The notes under the pieces were generated by a model. That model searched no databases and was not told the origin of the DNA. It worked only from the letters and a program-made list of their open reading frames with translations. Below, one piece after another: positions 34,948 to 47,986 of a DNA stretch of 64,000 nt. The position numbers were made by a program, and so were the translations under genes. Every line of letters starts with the position of its first letter. Positions within the stretch are counted from its first letter, which is position 1. Source of the stretch: Carya illinoinensis (Eukaryota; Streptophyta; Magnoliopsida; Fagales; Juglandaceae); contig NC_056765.1 in assembly GCF_018687715.1 (NCBI RefSeq), positions 17,918,394 to 17,982,393 of the forward strand, in the 5' to 3' direction.

Positions 34948-35341
34948 ATACTGTTTCTCACCAAGTTTCAAATGTTGATACCATTATAAAACTAATCCTC
35001 ATTTTATATGCATAAAAATACCAAAAAAAAAAAAAAAATTGCATGGCAACAACCATTTTTAAATTTATTAAGAAAATATTATATATAGTTTTAATATGTG
35101 TAAATATCGTGAATTTTCTTTAAAAAATAATGAGACTTAATTTCTGCCCAGTGCTCTGAATATCAAAGTGAAGAAATTCAACCAAACGCAGGTAAACGGT
35201 GGGAGTAACTATGACTCTTTTAAGGTAGCCAAATACCTCGTCATCTAATTAGTGATGCGCATGAATGAATTAACGAAATTCCCACTATCCCTGTCTACTA
35301 TCCAGCCAAACCATAGCCAAGAGAATGGGCTTGACAGAATC

Positions 35342-35381
<40 letters not shown>

Positions 35382-37238
35382 ACTTTGTGAAATGACTTGA
35401 GAGGTGTAGGATAACAATAATTTAACTTTATAATATTGTTATTCAACTTTCTCTTTCCTTTTTCAAAATCTCATAAAACATTATAATTCAACTTATTTTA
35501 TTACTATTTACAAACTATTTACTATTATTATGGTATTTATCAACTACTATTTCATTAGAAACAAGGCCAGAAGGTTACTGACAGTGATAAAAAATCTTGG
35601 GTAATTTTTAAGACCAAGTGGTTTCAACTTCATATCCATTTTCTGTCCTCTATTCCTAGCTGTCAGTTTTTAACACATTTGTGCGCTGCTTGTTGCTTAA
35701 TATTTACTGTGTCTGTTTTTAAGGGATTTCATATGTAAGACTTGGGTTTTCTGTCAGATGTTTTATTGAAATTTGTTTCTCATAAGTTTATTTGTATATT
35801 TTTGGTTCCATTACCTTAATACGCAAGCATCGTGTAATTATTTTAAAAAAGATAAATAAATACAATATTGATATAAAAAATTAATTTTTTAATAATAGAT
35901 CTACACTTTTTCAAAACAATTACACGACATGTCCGACTCCTATATGTAGCATACATAACTCTTAAAAAAATTTTCTAAATCTAATAGCCCTAGAGTTTAA
36001 ATGCGAAGTTTCAAACCAAATAATGTTGGATTTATACTACTGCTCACCTTAGAATCACGACGCCACTTCTTGGGGTTGAAAAATCCAACGGTTACAAAAC
36101 AAGAATAAGAGAGGAGAAATACCAGAGAAATATTTTGACCGATGAATTTTTTTTTTTTTTTTCCTTTTTATTAGGGTTGATACAGAACTACAGGTCGTTT
36201 TGCATGCTTCATTTGCTCGAGCGACTAGTGAACGCATCGTTTAGAGGTCAACAGGCATTAAATTGCTGGTTGTTCATAACTCTTTAATTTTCATAATCTT
36301 TACTGTATATTATATTAATAAAATGTGCATCTAAATTTTTTTTAATTGCTAATGAAAATGTTAGCTCACAATAATTTTTATTTACTCTATTTATAAATAA
36401 TGCACAAAGATAAAGAAAGTGAATTTAAGGTCGTACATTTGTGCGGATTATTGACTAATTTATTATAAAAGTTATTCAGAATAATACTAAATACAATTTT
36501 AATTGAGATCAACCATAAAAAATTGATTTTTTTTTATTGAGTCTTAAATCTCCTCTAATTTTTGCAAAAAGAATACGCAAAACTTATACATACTAAAATT
36601 ATATAAATAATTTTATATATAGCTTATAAAAAGGAAAAAATTATTTATACTTATAACTTTTATTCATGTAATAATAAGTGCTAACATGTCAATTATTGAG
36701 ATGTTAAAAATTAAGAAGTTTAAAATTTAAAATTTTGAATTAAAAAAGAAAAAATTAATAAAATAGATCTTTTACTCAATATGTATAATGATGTGGGTAA
36801 AATTTTAAATACATATAACACTACTAAAAAAAATGCAAAAATATGTGGAAGGGTATTCGGTACCCACATCCTAATAGGCCCACCAAGTGTAATAAGAGCC
36901 CAATGGTCGAGTGCAAGTCTAAGGATGGGCTTTGTGGATATATATTGTGGATAATAAATAACACTTCCAACTGATCAAGAAGACGATCACTTTAATTAAT
37001 ACAGAAAATTTTCAAGATATACTTTGAAGATTGATTGTTATCACTATTGACACGACTCTATAAAATAACAGGTAAAGATAACACATTTACATATTCATTT
37101 ATAAACTTATATTGAGATCACTTTTCTAACTTAGGCATTAGAGTTCTACCGAGCACCGACCTGTACCACCTTCTCATTTCATTACATGTATATGTATAAT
37201 TGGTGGTGTGAAATATGTCCTTCACAATATGGAAACCT
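34948..37238. other. Intergenic sequence between the two duplication systems
   Basis: There is no gene; the longest open frames are short and AT-rich. A small AT-rich MITE-like segment (about 35405–35575) contains ATTCAACTT repeats. Poly-A or poly-T runs occur near 35020 and 36150. Confidence 0.6.
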
Positions 37239-37810
37239 GATGACATGTCAACTCGTTGTTAACAAGTACGACTAAAATGAATTAAGTGGAGGACAAAAAG
37301 GTAGAATTAAGACTTTGAATTTAAGTTTGTGAATTAGATTCTCCATCGCATCTTATTCTTGCCTTAGTATTTGTTCCATCCTACTTCTTAACGTATCTCC
37401 TCAGGCACATTAAAAAAGTCTCATAATCTCTTTTTCTTTTCTTTTTACTTCATCTCCATTATAAGAATCGTACCTTCATTTATAGATTCTATAGCCAAGG
37501 GCTCGTATTAAAGGTTGAATTAAAGTGCTCGTAAAAGCAATTAATTGTTTGGACTTTAGAGATAAGTTAATTCATTTCATTCAAACTAGTGGGCTTTCAT
37601 TTTCATGTATCCGTCGCTTTATGCTTAAAACCTTCTAAATCGAATAAAAATTTGATTAAAATTAGATATAAGTATAATCATTTTTAGAATTTTATTTTAA
37701 ATCGAGGGTATTTTTTTTAATATTTTTTTAAAATTTATTTTACAAAAATATTCATTTAAAATAGAATTATAAAAAAACAATGTCTATAGTTTCCTTTGAT
37801 ATATAATTGG

Positions 37811-38206
37811 GTAATGACACCCTTACATATTCTTTACTGCTACCTTATTATCTAATTTATTTTCTTTTTATTTTTGCTATTTGAATATGGATTAAAAATT
37901 CAAGAATATGACATTCTTGCATAATTTAGGAAAAAAAAATATACTCAATCAACCAACTTAATCATATAAATTAATTCAAAATAAATTCAATTTTATAAAA
38001 ATTAACTGAAAGAGTAAAAGAATGTCAATTTTTATAAATTTTTTAAATGAAATTACATGATAACGATAGTTGATTGAATTTATTTTCTTCTAAATTATGC
38101 CAAAATGTCATGTTCTGAAATTTTTAATCAAGGTTTAACGAGCAAAAGAAAAAAAAAATAGTTAGATAATAAACAATAGTAAATGAGGTATAAGGGTATT
38201 ATTACC
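37811..38206. mobile_element. Foldback (long inverted repeat) element in unit 1
   Basis: The left arm begins GTAATGACACCCTTAC, and the right arm read in reverse begins GGTAATAATACCCTTATAC. The similarity of the arms continues inward for roughly 150–180 bp. It covers CTACCTTATTATCTAA against ACTATTGTTTATTATCTAA, TTAAAAATTCAAGAATATGACATT against TTAAAAATTTCAGAACATGACATT, and GCATAATTTAG in both. The flanks show the near-duplicate ATATAATTGG (37801–37810) and ATATAATTTGG (about 38209–38219), consistent with a ~10-bp target duplication. There is no coding capacity. It is probably a non-autonomous DNA transposon, possibly Mutator-like. Unit 2 lacks it. Confidence 0.7.
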
Positions 38207-38484
38207 TTATATAATTTGGTTAGGCACTCAAGATATTGCCTCATTATAATTTTGTAGATATACATATTTGGATTTTTTTTTTTTTTTGAATATTTTTGGT
38301 TTTGTATTCAAGATTTTATCATTTGAGTAATGTAGAATGTTTTCTACACACCAATTTAAAAATAAAATAAAGATCTAAATTTTGAAAGAGATATTTTTAA
38401 TACGTGAGTTTTATATTTTTGTATTATTATAATTTCAAATAATATTAAATGCGGATAAAATTCACAAATCATACCTAGATACTT

Positions 38485-38651
38485 GCTCAGGTGGGTTTGG
38501 GTGGATTAAATAGTAGTTCAAAGTAGATAAATAATAATAATAAAGTAATAAATAATAATAAAAATAGATAAAAAATAATAATAAAATAATTAATAGTAAT
38601 GAGAAGTATTGAAAGTATTTAAGTAATCTCACTATTCAAACACAGCCTTAG
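38485..38651. mobile_element. MITE-like repeat
   Basis: The segment has a GTGGGTTTGGGTGGATTAAA left end and an ACTATTCAAACACAGCCTTA right end around an ATAATAATAA-rich centre. It resembles the family at 18059–18223. It lies within the part of unit 1 missing from unit 2. Confidence 0.45.
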
Positions 38652-41329
38652 AGAGATCCATGCTGTAGACAAGCGTTGTTGATTTTGAAAAGGATGCTAA
38701 AAAAGAAGCAATCGGTGGTGTTTGACTCTTTGTGAAGTTTTTGTCAGCATTCCTAACCAAATGAGCATTTCTAGCCGAATGAGCAAGCGGCGATCAAAGG
38801 ACGAAATTAGGCGTGTAAATTTTAATTTGCAATTAAAATTAGGGACAGAAATATATGATATGATTTCTGAATCTGATATGATACAATATGAAATTAACGA
38901 GTTTAAATTAATATAAATATATATGAATTAACAAATAGTATCTTTTAAGATACGATTAATAAATAGGTTAATAATAAGTGAATCCGCTTAATTTGAAATT
39001 AACTCACAAGAATTTGTTTCAATTTTATTATTGTTTGATTATAATATTAATATTTCTTAATATGCTTATATTTTTATTATTGGAATTGTAATTCTAGACC
39101 TATACTCATATTTTTTGTTGTTGAGTCTGTAATATTAGTTTTATTATAGATTAAAATTTGAGAAATATTGATATTTTCTGTTAGTACGTAGTCTTATGTT
39201 TTTTTTAAATATTATGGTTATTAATAAATATATATTTCAGCTTTTATTTAAAATTAAGTTATTAGGTAAAATGAGTTATGTGGATTAGTTAAACTCATTT
39301 ACATGAAACAAATTGAAATAAGTCATATCATGTTGATTAATTTTTAATTAATTATTAAATGGATCAAAACATGTGACATGACATGACTCGTTTTTTAAAT
39401 GGATCGTGATAGTGTTTGAAAATCCGACCCATTAGTTTAATGAGTAGGATTCGAGTTAACCCATATAGTCGAATGTTCATTATTTGACACGATACAGACA
39501 TCATTTACAAACAATATTTGCTAACACGAATTGCCACCCTTAATCAAAATCCCCTTTCTTATCTTTCCAATTTGGCTAAGAGCAATACTTTATACAACAC
39601 TCATATCTTATTTTCATTTCACTATGTCAAATGTGACACTTTTATCATCTTAAAATGATACTTTATTCTTTTAAAGAAAACATTAGGGACACAAAGGGAT
39701 TGTAGAAACTAACATGGCACTGTGCCACGTTAGTTTCGTATTTATTTATTTATTTCCTTTCTTTTTCATGTGCCCTAGTACCCCTCCCCTCCCTTTCCCT
39801 TCACAAAGCCCCCTGACATACTCATGGAGTCATTTTTCCTGTCGCCCACTCTCGTTGCTACAAGACTTGGGTTTTGCTTACCATGTGGGTTGACTCTCCA
39901 ACTTGCGTGTTGTAGCCTGCCGACAGCCCTCCACCATAAGGAGTTCAAATATAAGGATTGATAGACAATAATACATCATCATAATAGGATAAAAGTAAGA
40001 TGTGAGTATAATATATAAAATTTTCCTTTGGCTAATAGTTGTATTTATCATATGTATAAAAAGTCAAGGGCACCTTCATGTTTCTTTTTTCTTTTTACTT
40101 ACGCAAACAGGGGGAACAGAAAAAGTTACACTGCATGTGTGTATATTGAGTTAATATTAAAAGAGATGCGTTGTACCTTTCAATAAAAATGTGACACATC
40201 AATGTTTTTATCATAAGTAAAATAGGCTCACACATACATTCAAAATACAAATTTATAAAAAAGAAATAAAAAAAAAATGGTTGCCTAACTCCTAGTCCGA
40301 CTAAATTCTGGCAATCTCAACCGCCACCCCTGAGCAGCAGTTAAATTGATGGTGACTACTCCGACTATCTCTCAGGGTGGATGCTAGAATAATGACTAAA
40401 GAAGGTCTTAAAAATAATTAGGGTCAAAGATTTAATTTAGAATAGGGGTGACAACACGTGACCTAACCCGTAAACTTTAACATAAACATGACATGAAATT
40501 AGCGGGTTTGAGTTTAATATTAACGGATCAAAACTAGTTGACCCTTTAAGACACAATTTACAAACGAGTCAACAACGGGTCAACCTGCTTGACACGAAAT
40601 CAAACCATTTTGACCTATTTAGAATTTATTTCAAAATTAAGATTTTATTTTTATTAAGTTGTAATATTGATATTTCTCAGTATACTTATATTTTTATTGT
40701 TTATATTGTTGGGATTATAATATTAAATGTATACTCATATTTGTTATTGTATGGTTTGTAATACTGATTTTATTATTAATAAATATAGATTTTAAATTTT
40801 ATGTAAAATCATGTTAATTAGGTCAAATGATTAACATAATAAACTAGTTACACGACATGACCCATTATCTAAATAGGTTGAGTTAGGGTTTGGAAGTTCA
40901 ACAAGTTTAGTTTAACGAATTGGGTTCAAGTTGACTTATATAGTTGAATGTTTATGATTTAATACAACCCGAAAACACGATTTCCCACCCCTATTTTAGA
41001 GTTTATATTATATATTTTAGTGTTTTAGTTTAGGCCTAGACGCACACTTTTTACAAAAATTGTGCATACTATAGGTGACATCTTATAATTGAAGGGTTTA
41101 AGACTCGCTTTTACACATATGCCTTATCCAAAAAAAAAAAAATTATACTCATCATTCCTACATTATATATTTATTTATTTTTTCTTAGCATGTGTGTTGT
41201 GTAGAGAGAGTATGATTAATGCTACTCATTATCCTTTTTATCATCATTCTTTCATCATCTCATGATGGTAGTATTATATGTTCCATTTTCTTTTCCTTTT
41301 CATTTTCCTTTTTACTACTTTTTTTTGTG

Positions 41330-42060
41330 TATATGTTGTGTATATGCTTCTATGGTAGTATTTTTCTGCCGGTTCGGATTTTCTCAGATCTGTAGCTCTG
41401 AATAGTCAACACATGCCCTATCATGATGTTCCCCTCTCACCGATCTACTGGGATGGCACCAAACGGTGCCCAAAATGTCGGCAGGTGGACATCACGCACG
41501 GCTTGTTTCCACGCGTGGCCTTCATGCGCCGCTGTGCTCCAACATCTCCGCCGACTACACGCGTCGTACTAGCAGACTTCTCACCCTCCGATCCTTCAAA
41601 TGGGTATGACCCCACCTCCTTTTCATCGGCACGTGGTCCTCACACATCACTCCAGAGGTGTAGGTTGACTATTTAGCCAGTGCATATCTGCCCTTACAAT
41701 GCCAGTCTATCCAGGTTATTGCTTTTTCCCTAACAAGTGATCTTGTAAAATAGACTAAGGACCTAACCAACAAATACCCTAAAAATTTCAACTACAATAC
41801 ATCCACTTGCACCACCTCTAGAATTGGCTTACCTTCAAAACGTCTTTTAAGATAGTACCCTCTTTGTAGGATTGAGATAGAGACTAAGAAATTGGTCTAA
41901 GAACTCTTCTTTTTTTTTTTCTTTTTTTTTTCTTTTTTTTTCCCGCTTCTTTCACATTGTGTTTATTTTTTTGGGGTGTTTTGTTGGGAAATCTTACCCT
42001 CTAGCTTGTATACTCTTTTATTTTAGTGAAATTTGCACGGGGAAAAGGGGGGGGGGGGGG
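41330..42060. other. GC-richer island present only in tandem unit 1
   Basis: About 41370–41690 is GC-richer than its surroundings and contains an 87-codon open frame (41413–41676) with no recognisable domain. It is followed by a pyrimidine tract of TTTTC repeats (about 41910–41945) and a run of about 13 G (42047–42060). Unit 2 has no matching sequence, so this is an insertion in unit 1 or a loss in unit 2. I do not recognise its origin. Confidence 0.4.
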
Positions 42061-42649
42061 TGTTGGCTAATTAATAATGCTTCTTTTAATAGGCTATATG
42101 CCCACTTTTTGGAATCGTTCTATTAACTGCCCAATTTTGTATCCACTTAAGCTCCATGTTTTGTAAGGTATGTATTAGTAGAAGATAACTGTTATTATTA
42201 TAAAGAAATTTTATAAAAATAATCTTACAAATTAATATGATTTTAAATAATACGTCAAATTTATTTTATAATAAAAATAGTTTTATAACTTGACGTACTA
42301 TATCAAGTTATGTAGTTTATAAGTTAATTTTTATGGAATTACTTTGTGGCAAAAACATTTATATGAAATCACATCCCCTTCAGTAACGAGTAATGAGTAA
42401 TGATGAGTCTTTATTTTTATAATTTGTTTAATTAAATAATTTTTAAAGTAAATTATAAAATGGCTATAAGAGTGTCATTATCTTAGAAAATTGCTTTACA
42501 ATTAAGATAAGGTTATAAAAGAGTTTGAAGAAATATGTTGTATTTTTATCATTTTTCATAATCTTTTCTAGGCATAGATCCCAACAAAATTGATATGCTT
42601 CTACAACTGTCACTGCTTCTGCTACCATGAGATCCATACAGAAAATAAC

Positions 42650-42996
42650 CTTAGATTTGCTTGGATCTTAAAAGTATCTAAGATGATCTAAGTTTGTTTA
42701 TAAATAATAGTGAATTAAAATGTTTTAGTGGGTTTTGTAGGTCTCATTGAGATGCGTTTTGATATATGATGTGTGTAGAAATATATTTTAACTTTTTTAT
42801 GAGAAGTTAAAAAAACAGTAAGTCTCATCAATGATTATTTAATTGTTGTATTAATAGAATAATAATAATTAATAAAAGTCATATTAATGAACTTATTTTA
42901 GATGAAATAATTGTGTGTTTGGATAAGAGTCTATCCATCCGTATGAAACAATTTTAAATGATTTGAAATCACCTTAGTATCCAAACAAACCCTAAG
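42650..42996. mobile_element. MITE-like element, unit 1 copy
   Basis: The ends are CTTAGATTTGCTTGGATC at the left and ATCCAAACAAACCCTAAG at the right, an inverted pair, with AGTATCTAAGATGATCTAAG just inside the left end. The counterpart in unit 2 is 48989–49372. It has no coding sequence. Confidence 0.6.
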
Positions 42997-45778
42997 TAAT
43001 TCATCATGGATGCTAAAAATTATTGAGTGCAGTCAGTCACTTATCACCACACCAGCTCCTATCTACGTAGATGAGCTTCCCTTGCATTTTCATATAGGGC
43101 AATGGGATGTATAGAGCTCCTTACGCATTAGTCTTGTCACACTTAAACCATAAACATCAAGTGGATTTGAATTCTTTGGAGTTTTGATTTGAATTTTTGA
43201 TTCTAGAATAGGAGAAAGCTGATCAACACATAAAATGAATCGTGCAAAATTTAAACTGTTTAAATAAATTTTACACGCAACGTTTAATACTAAATAAATT
43301 ATATTGAAAGACTCACTTCATATACAAACACGATGACGTGTCAACTCATTGTTAACAAGTATGACTAAAATGAATTGAGTGGAGGACAAAGAGGTTGAAT
43401 TAAAGTATCTTATTCTTGCCTTCGTATTTGTTCCATCCTACTTCTTAACGTATCTCCTAAGGCACATTAAAATAGTCTCATAGTTTCTTTTTCTTTTCTT
43501 TTCACTTCATCTCCATCATAACAATCGTACTTTCATTTATAGATTCTATAGCCAAGGGCTCGTATTAAAGGTTGAATTAAAGTGCTCGTAAAAGCAATTA
43601 ATTGTTTGGAATTTAGAGATAAGTTCATTCATTTCATTCAAACTAGTGGGCTTTCATTTTCATGTATCTATCTCTTTATGCTTAAAACCTTCTAAATCGA
43701 ATAAAAATTTGATTAATGTTAGACAAGCCTTGTTGATTTGACAAGGGTGCTAAAAAACGAAACAAGCGGTGATGTTTGACTTTTTGTGAAGTTTTTGTAT
43801 GCATTTCTAACCAAATAAGCAAGTGGTGGTCAAAGGGAAATTAGATGTGGAAATTAAGTGTGTGTATTAGATTTGCCATAACGTTAATTTGCAATTAAAA
43901 TTAGGGGTAGAAATATATGATACGATTCCTCAATTCAACACGATACGATATGAAATTAATATGTTTAAATTTAATATAAATGGATTCGAGTTAAAATAAT
44001 TGACTTTTTTATATACAATTAATAAATAAATCAATAATAAGTCAACTCACTTAACCCTAAATTAACTTGTAATAATCTATTTAAGTTTTATTTTAAAATT
44101 ACAATTATATTATTGTTGGATTGTAATACCAGTATTTCTCAATATGCTTATATTTTTATTGTTGGGGTTATAATTCTAAACCTATGCTCATATCTTTTGT
44201 TGTTGGGTTTGTAATATTAATTTTATTATAGGTTAAAATTTGAGAAATATTGATATTTTTTGTTAGTAAGTAGTCCTTTTTTTTAGATATTGTGGTTACT
44301 AAAAAAATATAAATATAAATTTTTATTTGAAATTAAGTTATTAAGTTAAATGAGTTATGAAGGTTAGTTCAAATCATTTACATGAAATAGATTGAAATGA
44401 GTTGTATCGTGTTTACTAATTTTTAATTAATTATTAAATAGGTTAAAATTTGTGACATGACACGACCGGTTTTTAAAATGGATCGTGATAACTTTTGAAA
44501 ATCTAACCCATTAGTTTAATAGGTAGAGTTCGAGTTGACCATATAGTCGAATATTAATTACTTGTCACGACGCGAATGCGAATTACCACCCTGAATCAAA
44601 ATCCCATTTCTTATCTTTCTGTTTTGGCGCTAAGCAATGCTATACACTATACTCATATTCTATTTTCATTTCACTATGTCAAATGTAACACTTTTATCAT
44701 CTTAAAATAATACTTTATTTTTTAAGAAAAACACTAAGTACACAAAGGAATCCTAGAAACTAACATGGCACTATGCTACGTCAATTTCGTTTTTTTTTTT
44801 TTTATATATACTTACTTCCTTTCTCTTTCCTGCACCCCAGTCCCTCTCCCCCCATTTCCCTTCCCAAAGCTCTCCCCCCGTTTCCCTTCCCAAAGCTCCC
44901 TGACAGATAGAAAGAGTCATTTCCCTTGTTGCCCACTCTCATTGCCACCACCTTTGCCAACAACCCTCCGCTATGGGGAGTTCAAACAAGACCTAGGTTT
45001 AGCTCACTATGTTGGTTGACTCTCCAACTTGGGTGTTGTAGCTGCTACAGCCCTCTACCATGGGGAATTCAAATATAAAGATTGATAGATAATGTCACCT
45101 CATCATGGTGGAATAAAAATGATATGTGAATATAGTATATAGAATTTTCATTTGACTAATACTTTAGTCATCATCTGTATAAGAGGTCGAGGGCACCTTC
45201 ATGTTTCTTTTTTCTTTTTACTACAAAATGAAAAAAAAATAAAAAAAAAGAGTTACACGGCGTATGTGTATATTGAGTTAATATTAAAATAGATGTGTTG
45301 CACCTTTCAATAAAAATGTGACACATCACTGTTTTTATCATAAGTAAAATAGGCTTACACATACATTCAAAACACAAATTTACAAAAAAAAAAACTAAAA
45401 AAACAGGTTGCCTAACTACCAGTCTGACTAAATTCTAGTGATCCCAACTGCCACCCCTAAGTGGCAATCAGATTGATGGTGATTACTCCGACTATCTCTC
45501 GGAGTGGCGGCTATAATAGTAACTAAAGATGCTCTTAAAAATAATCAGGGTTAAAGATTTTAAAGTTTATCTTTTATATTTTAGTGTTTTAGTTTAGGCC
45601 TAAATGCACACTTTTTACCAAAATTGTTCATACCATAGGTGACATCTTATAATTGAAGGGTCTAAGACTTACTTTTATGTGGATGCCCTATCCAAAAAGA
45701 AAAATTCTATTCATAATTTATACACTACATATTTATTTATTTTTCTTAACAGGTGTATGATATAGGGATAATGAGTAA

Positions 45779-45933
45779 TAGAGGTATAATCGATTTACTC
45801 TAGTTTGATTTTAGATAAAATTTAGGACTAAACTAATATATACCGGTTATCCTCTTAAACCGGTACTTTGGTTTTATTGGTTTCTGGTCTGGTTCGATCC
45901 GATTTTTCAGTTTTAATATACTATATTATCTAT

Positions 45934-45965
<32 letters not shown>

Positions 45966-46177
45966 TGTAGTATATTATAATATATAATACTATATCGATA
46001 ATATATTGTAGTATATTATAATTTATAGTGATATAGTATTAATATAACTATTAATACAATAAACTATAGTGATATAAGACTTTGAGATTTAATATAATAT
46101 TAATTAGTAATTTATCATATAATACAAAACTATTTTATATATAACTATATATTATATATACAAATTATATACAATAT

Positions 46178-46211
<34 letters not shown>

Positions 46212-46270
46212 TATGATTAGGTCCGGTTCGGTCTGGTTTACCAGTTTATCGATTTTTTTACACCCCTAAC
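45779..46270. mobile_element. AT-rich foldback element with CCGGTT motifs and TA tracts
   Basis: The segment is absent from unit 1 at the equivalent position. It begins TAGAGGTATAATCGATTTAC and ends ATCGATTTTTTTACACCCCTA, an inverted pair of ends. ACCGGTTATCC and CCGGTTCGGTCTGG lie just inside, and the centre is almost pure A/T with two TA microsatellites (about 45938–45965 and 46186–46215). GAGTAA flanks it on both sides (45773–45778 and 46271–46276), a possible 6-bp target duplication. Confidence 0.55.
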
Positions 46271-46722
46271 GAGTAAGAGTAATGCTACTCATCATTTATT
46301 TTATCATCATTATCTGATCATCTTATCATCTCATAATATAATATTATATGATTTAAAACTACTTATTATATATATGTTTCATTTATAGGCGCACCATTTA
46401 ATGTCATATCAAAAAGTTTGAGACCGGTAAATAGATTTTATTTTATTTTTATCCTTCTAAGGTAAAGTATCATTTCCTTAATTAGAAAAGTGGACGTTCA
46501 GCCATAATAATAAGCTTTATACAGGGTAGAACATTTTCAATCTCGACAACGTCTCAACTGCCTAATTTATAATGCCTCCTTTAATAGCCTATGTGCCCAA
46601 TTTTTGGAATCTTTCTATTAACTGGCCAATTTTTCATCTTCAGCTCCATCTATTGCAAGGTATGTATTAGTAGAATATTAGTGTTATAACTATAAATAAA
46701 TAAATTTTATAAAAGTAGTCTT

Positions 46723-47986
46723 TGTTACCCAGATGACTAACACAAGAAGAGAGGTGAATTGAGTTGTATTTAAAAAAAATAACAATTATAAATCAAATAT
46801 ACAATATAAAATATAGACAAAACACGAAACAACAATAAATATAAAGAGTAAGGGTAAGAGAGAAGTAAACTCAGTATGTTAACAAGGTTTGGCCCCACTG
46901 CCTACGTCCTTGCCTCAAGCTACCCTTTGAAAATCTCCAAATTCACTATTCAACCTCATTCAGGTGGAGATAGAAATCTATTACACCTTTGAACAACAAC
47001 GCTACAAAGGATTCATGTAGAACACTCTCTACACTTGCAATCATCTTATACGTGGTGATTCAACTATTTCCTGTGTATAACACTTTCTACAAGCATAAGG
47101 GTTATATACACCATTTTACTGATATAAGAGCTGATAGTGGATAGGTTATCAGAAAACACTCACCAATGAGTGAAATAAGAACAATACAGCGCAAATTATA
47201 TCTCTCTCAAAATGAATAAGGATTAAGGCTCAATACTTATAGAAGAGAGAATGAAAGTTTTGAATGAATGTTGTATGCTCTTAATGTTGTGAATGTGAAG
47301 CTCTCAAATGATCCATTTATAGGCATATGAGACTTCATATTCAAATTTAAAAAGATTCACATGTCAAAGACAACATCATTCACTTTTTCAAAAAATTCAA
47401 ATAAAAGGTTCTTCTTTTTCAATTGTTAAAGATAACATCATTTATTTTTCAAAAATTTCAAATCTAATATTTTACTTTTGGCATATGACAAAAGGAGCAC
47501 ACTTTACTTTTCAAATTATTTAAACAAAAACATCTACATTTTGCATAAATCAAAAAAAGTATCAATCACTTTTGAAAATATTCAAATAAAACATGCACAT
47601 GTGAAAGATGACAATCAATCGTCTTTAATATTTTCAAATTTTAAACATATAATTATTTAATGCACATGTGAAAGATGACAATCAATTATCTTTCAAAATT
47701 TTCAAAATATTCATGCACATGTAGAAAATGTATTTTAATACTTTATGATAAAATATTAATTTTGAACCTTAATCCTAATTTCGAATTTAAGAGATTTACA
47801 ACATTACTCTATGACTTTAATGTGAATTTGTTTCCTTCTTGCTCATACTTGTTTTCTTAATGTGCTTGACTCTATTATGTAGACAACTTGAGTTTGAGAC
47901 TCATTTATTCTTTGAATTTATTTGTTATCATCAAAATTCATATGTAGATATATAATTATACAAAACTTGAAACTTTGGGTTTAACA
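46723..47986. mobile_element. Solo LTR (1264 bp) with GTCTT target duplication
   Basis: The segment starts TGTTACCC and ends GGGTTTAACA, giving TG...CA ends with short inverted repeats, and is flanked by GTCTT at 46718–46722 and 47987–47991. Unit 1 has the unoccupied site (about 42210–42225). A GC-richer stretch at about 46875–47000 (GTTAACAAGGTTTGGCC, CCTACGTCCTTGCC) resembles segments common in plant LTRs, while the 3' half is AT-rich. No internal domain is present. The family, Copia or Gypsy, is not determined. Confidence 0.75.

Larger units (their letters stand above)
37239..43321 (+). repeat. Tandem duplication, unit 1 (~6.1 kb)
   Basis: It starts GATGACATGTCAACTCGTTG and ends TATTGAAAGACTCACTTCAT, matching the start and end of unit 2 in the same order and orientation. 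Shared landmarks include AAACCTTCTAAATCGAATAA (about 37628 and 43687), TTTTAGTTTAGGCCTA (about 41025 and 45587) and the terminal MITE (42650–42996 and 48989–49372). Unit 1 has two segments with no counterpart in unit 2: about 37668–38668 and about 41330–42060. Shared parts differ by many point changes, so the duplication is old. No gene is present. Confidence 0.85.

Noticed and set aside
41413..41676. 87-codon frame in the GC-rich island
   Set aside because: No domain, no promoter context and missing from the sister tandem unit; kept only as an unexplained island.
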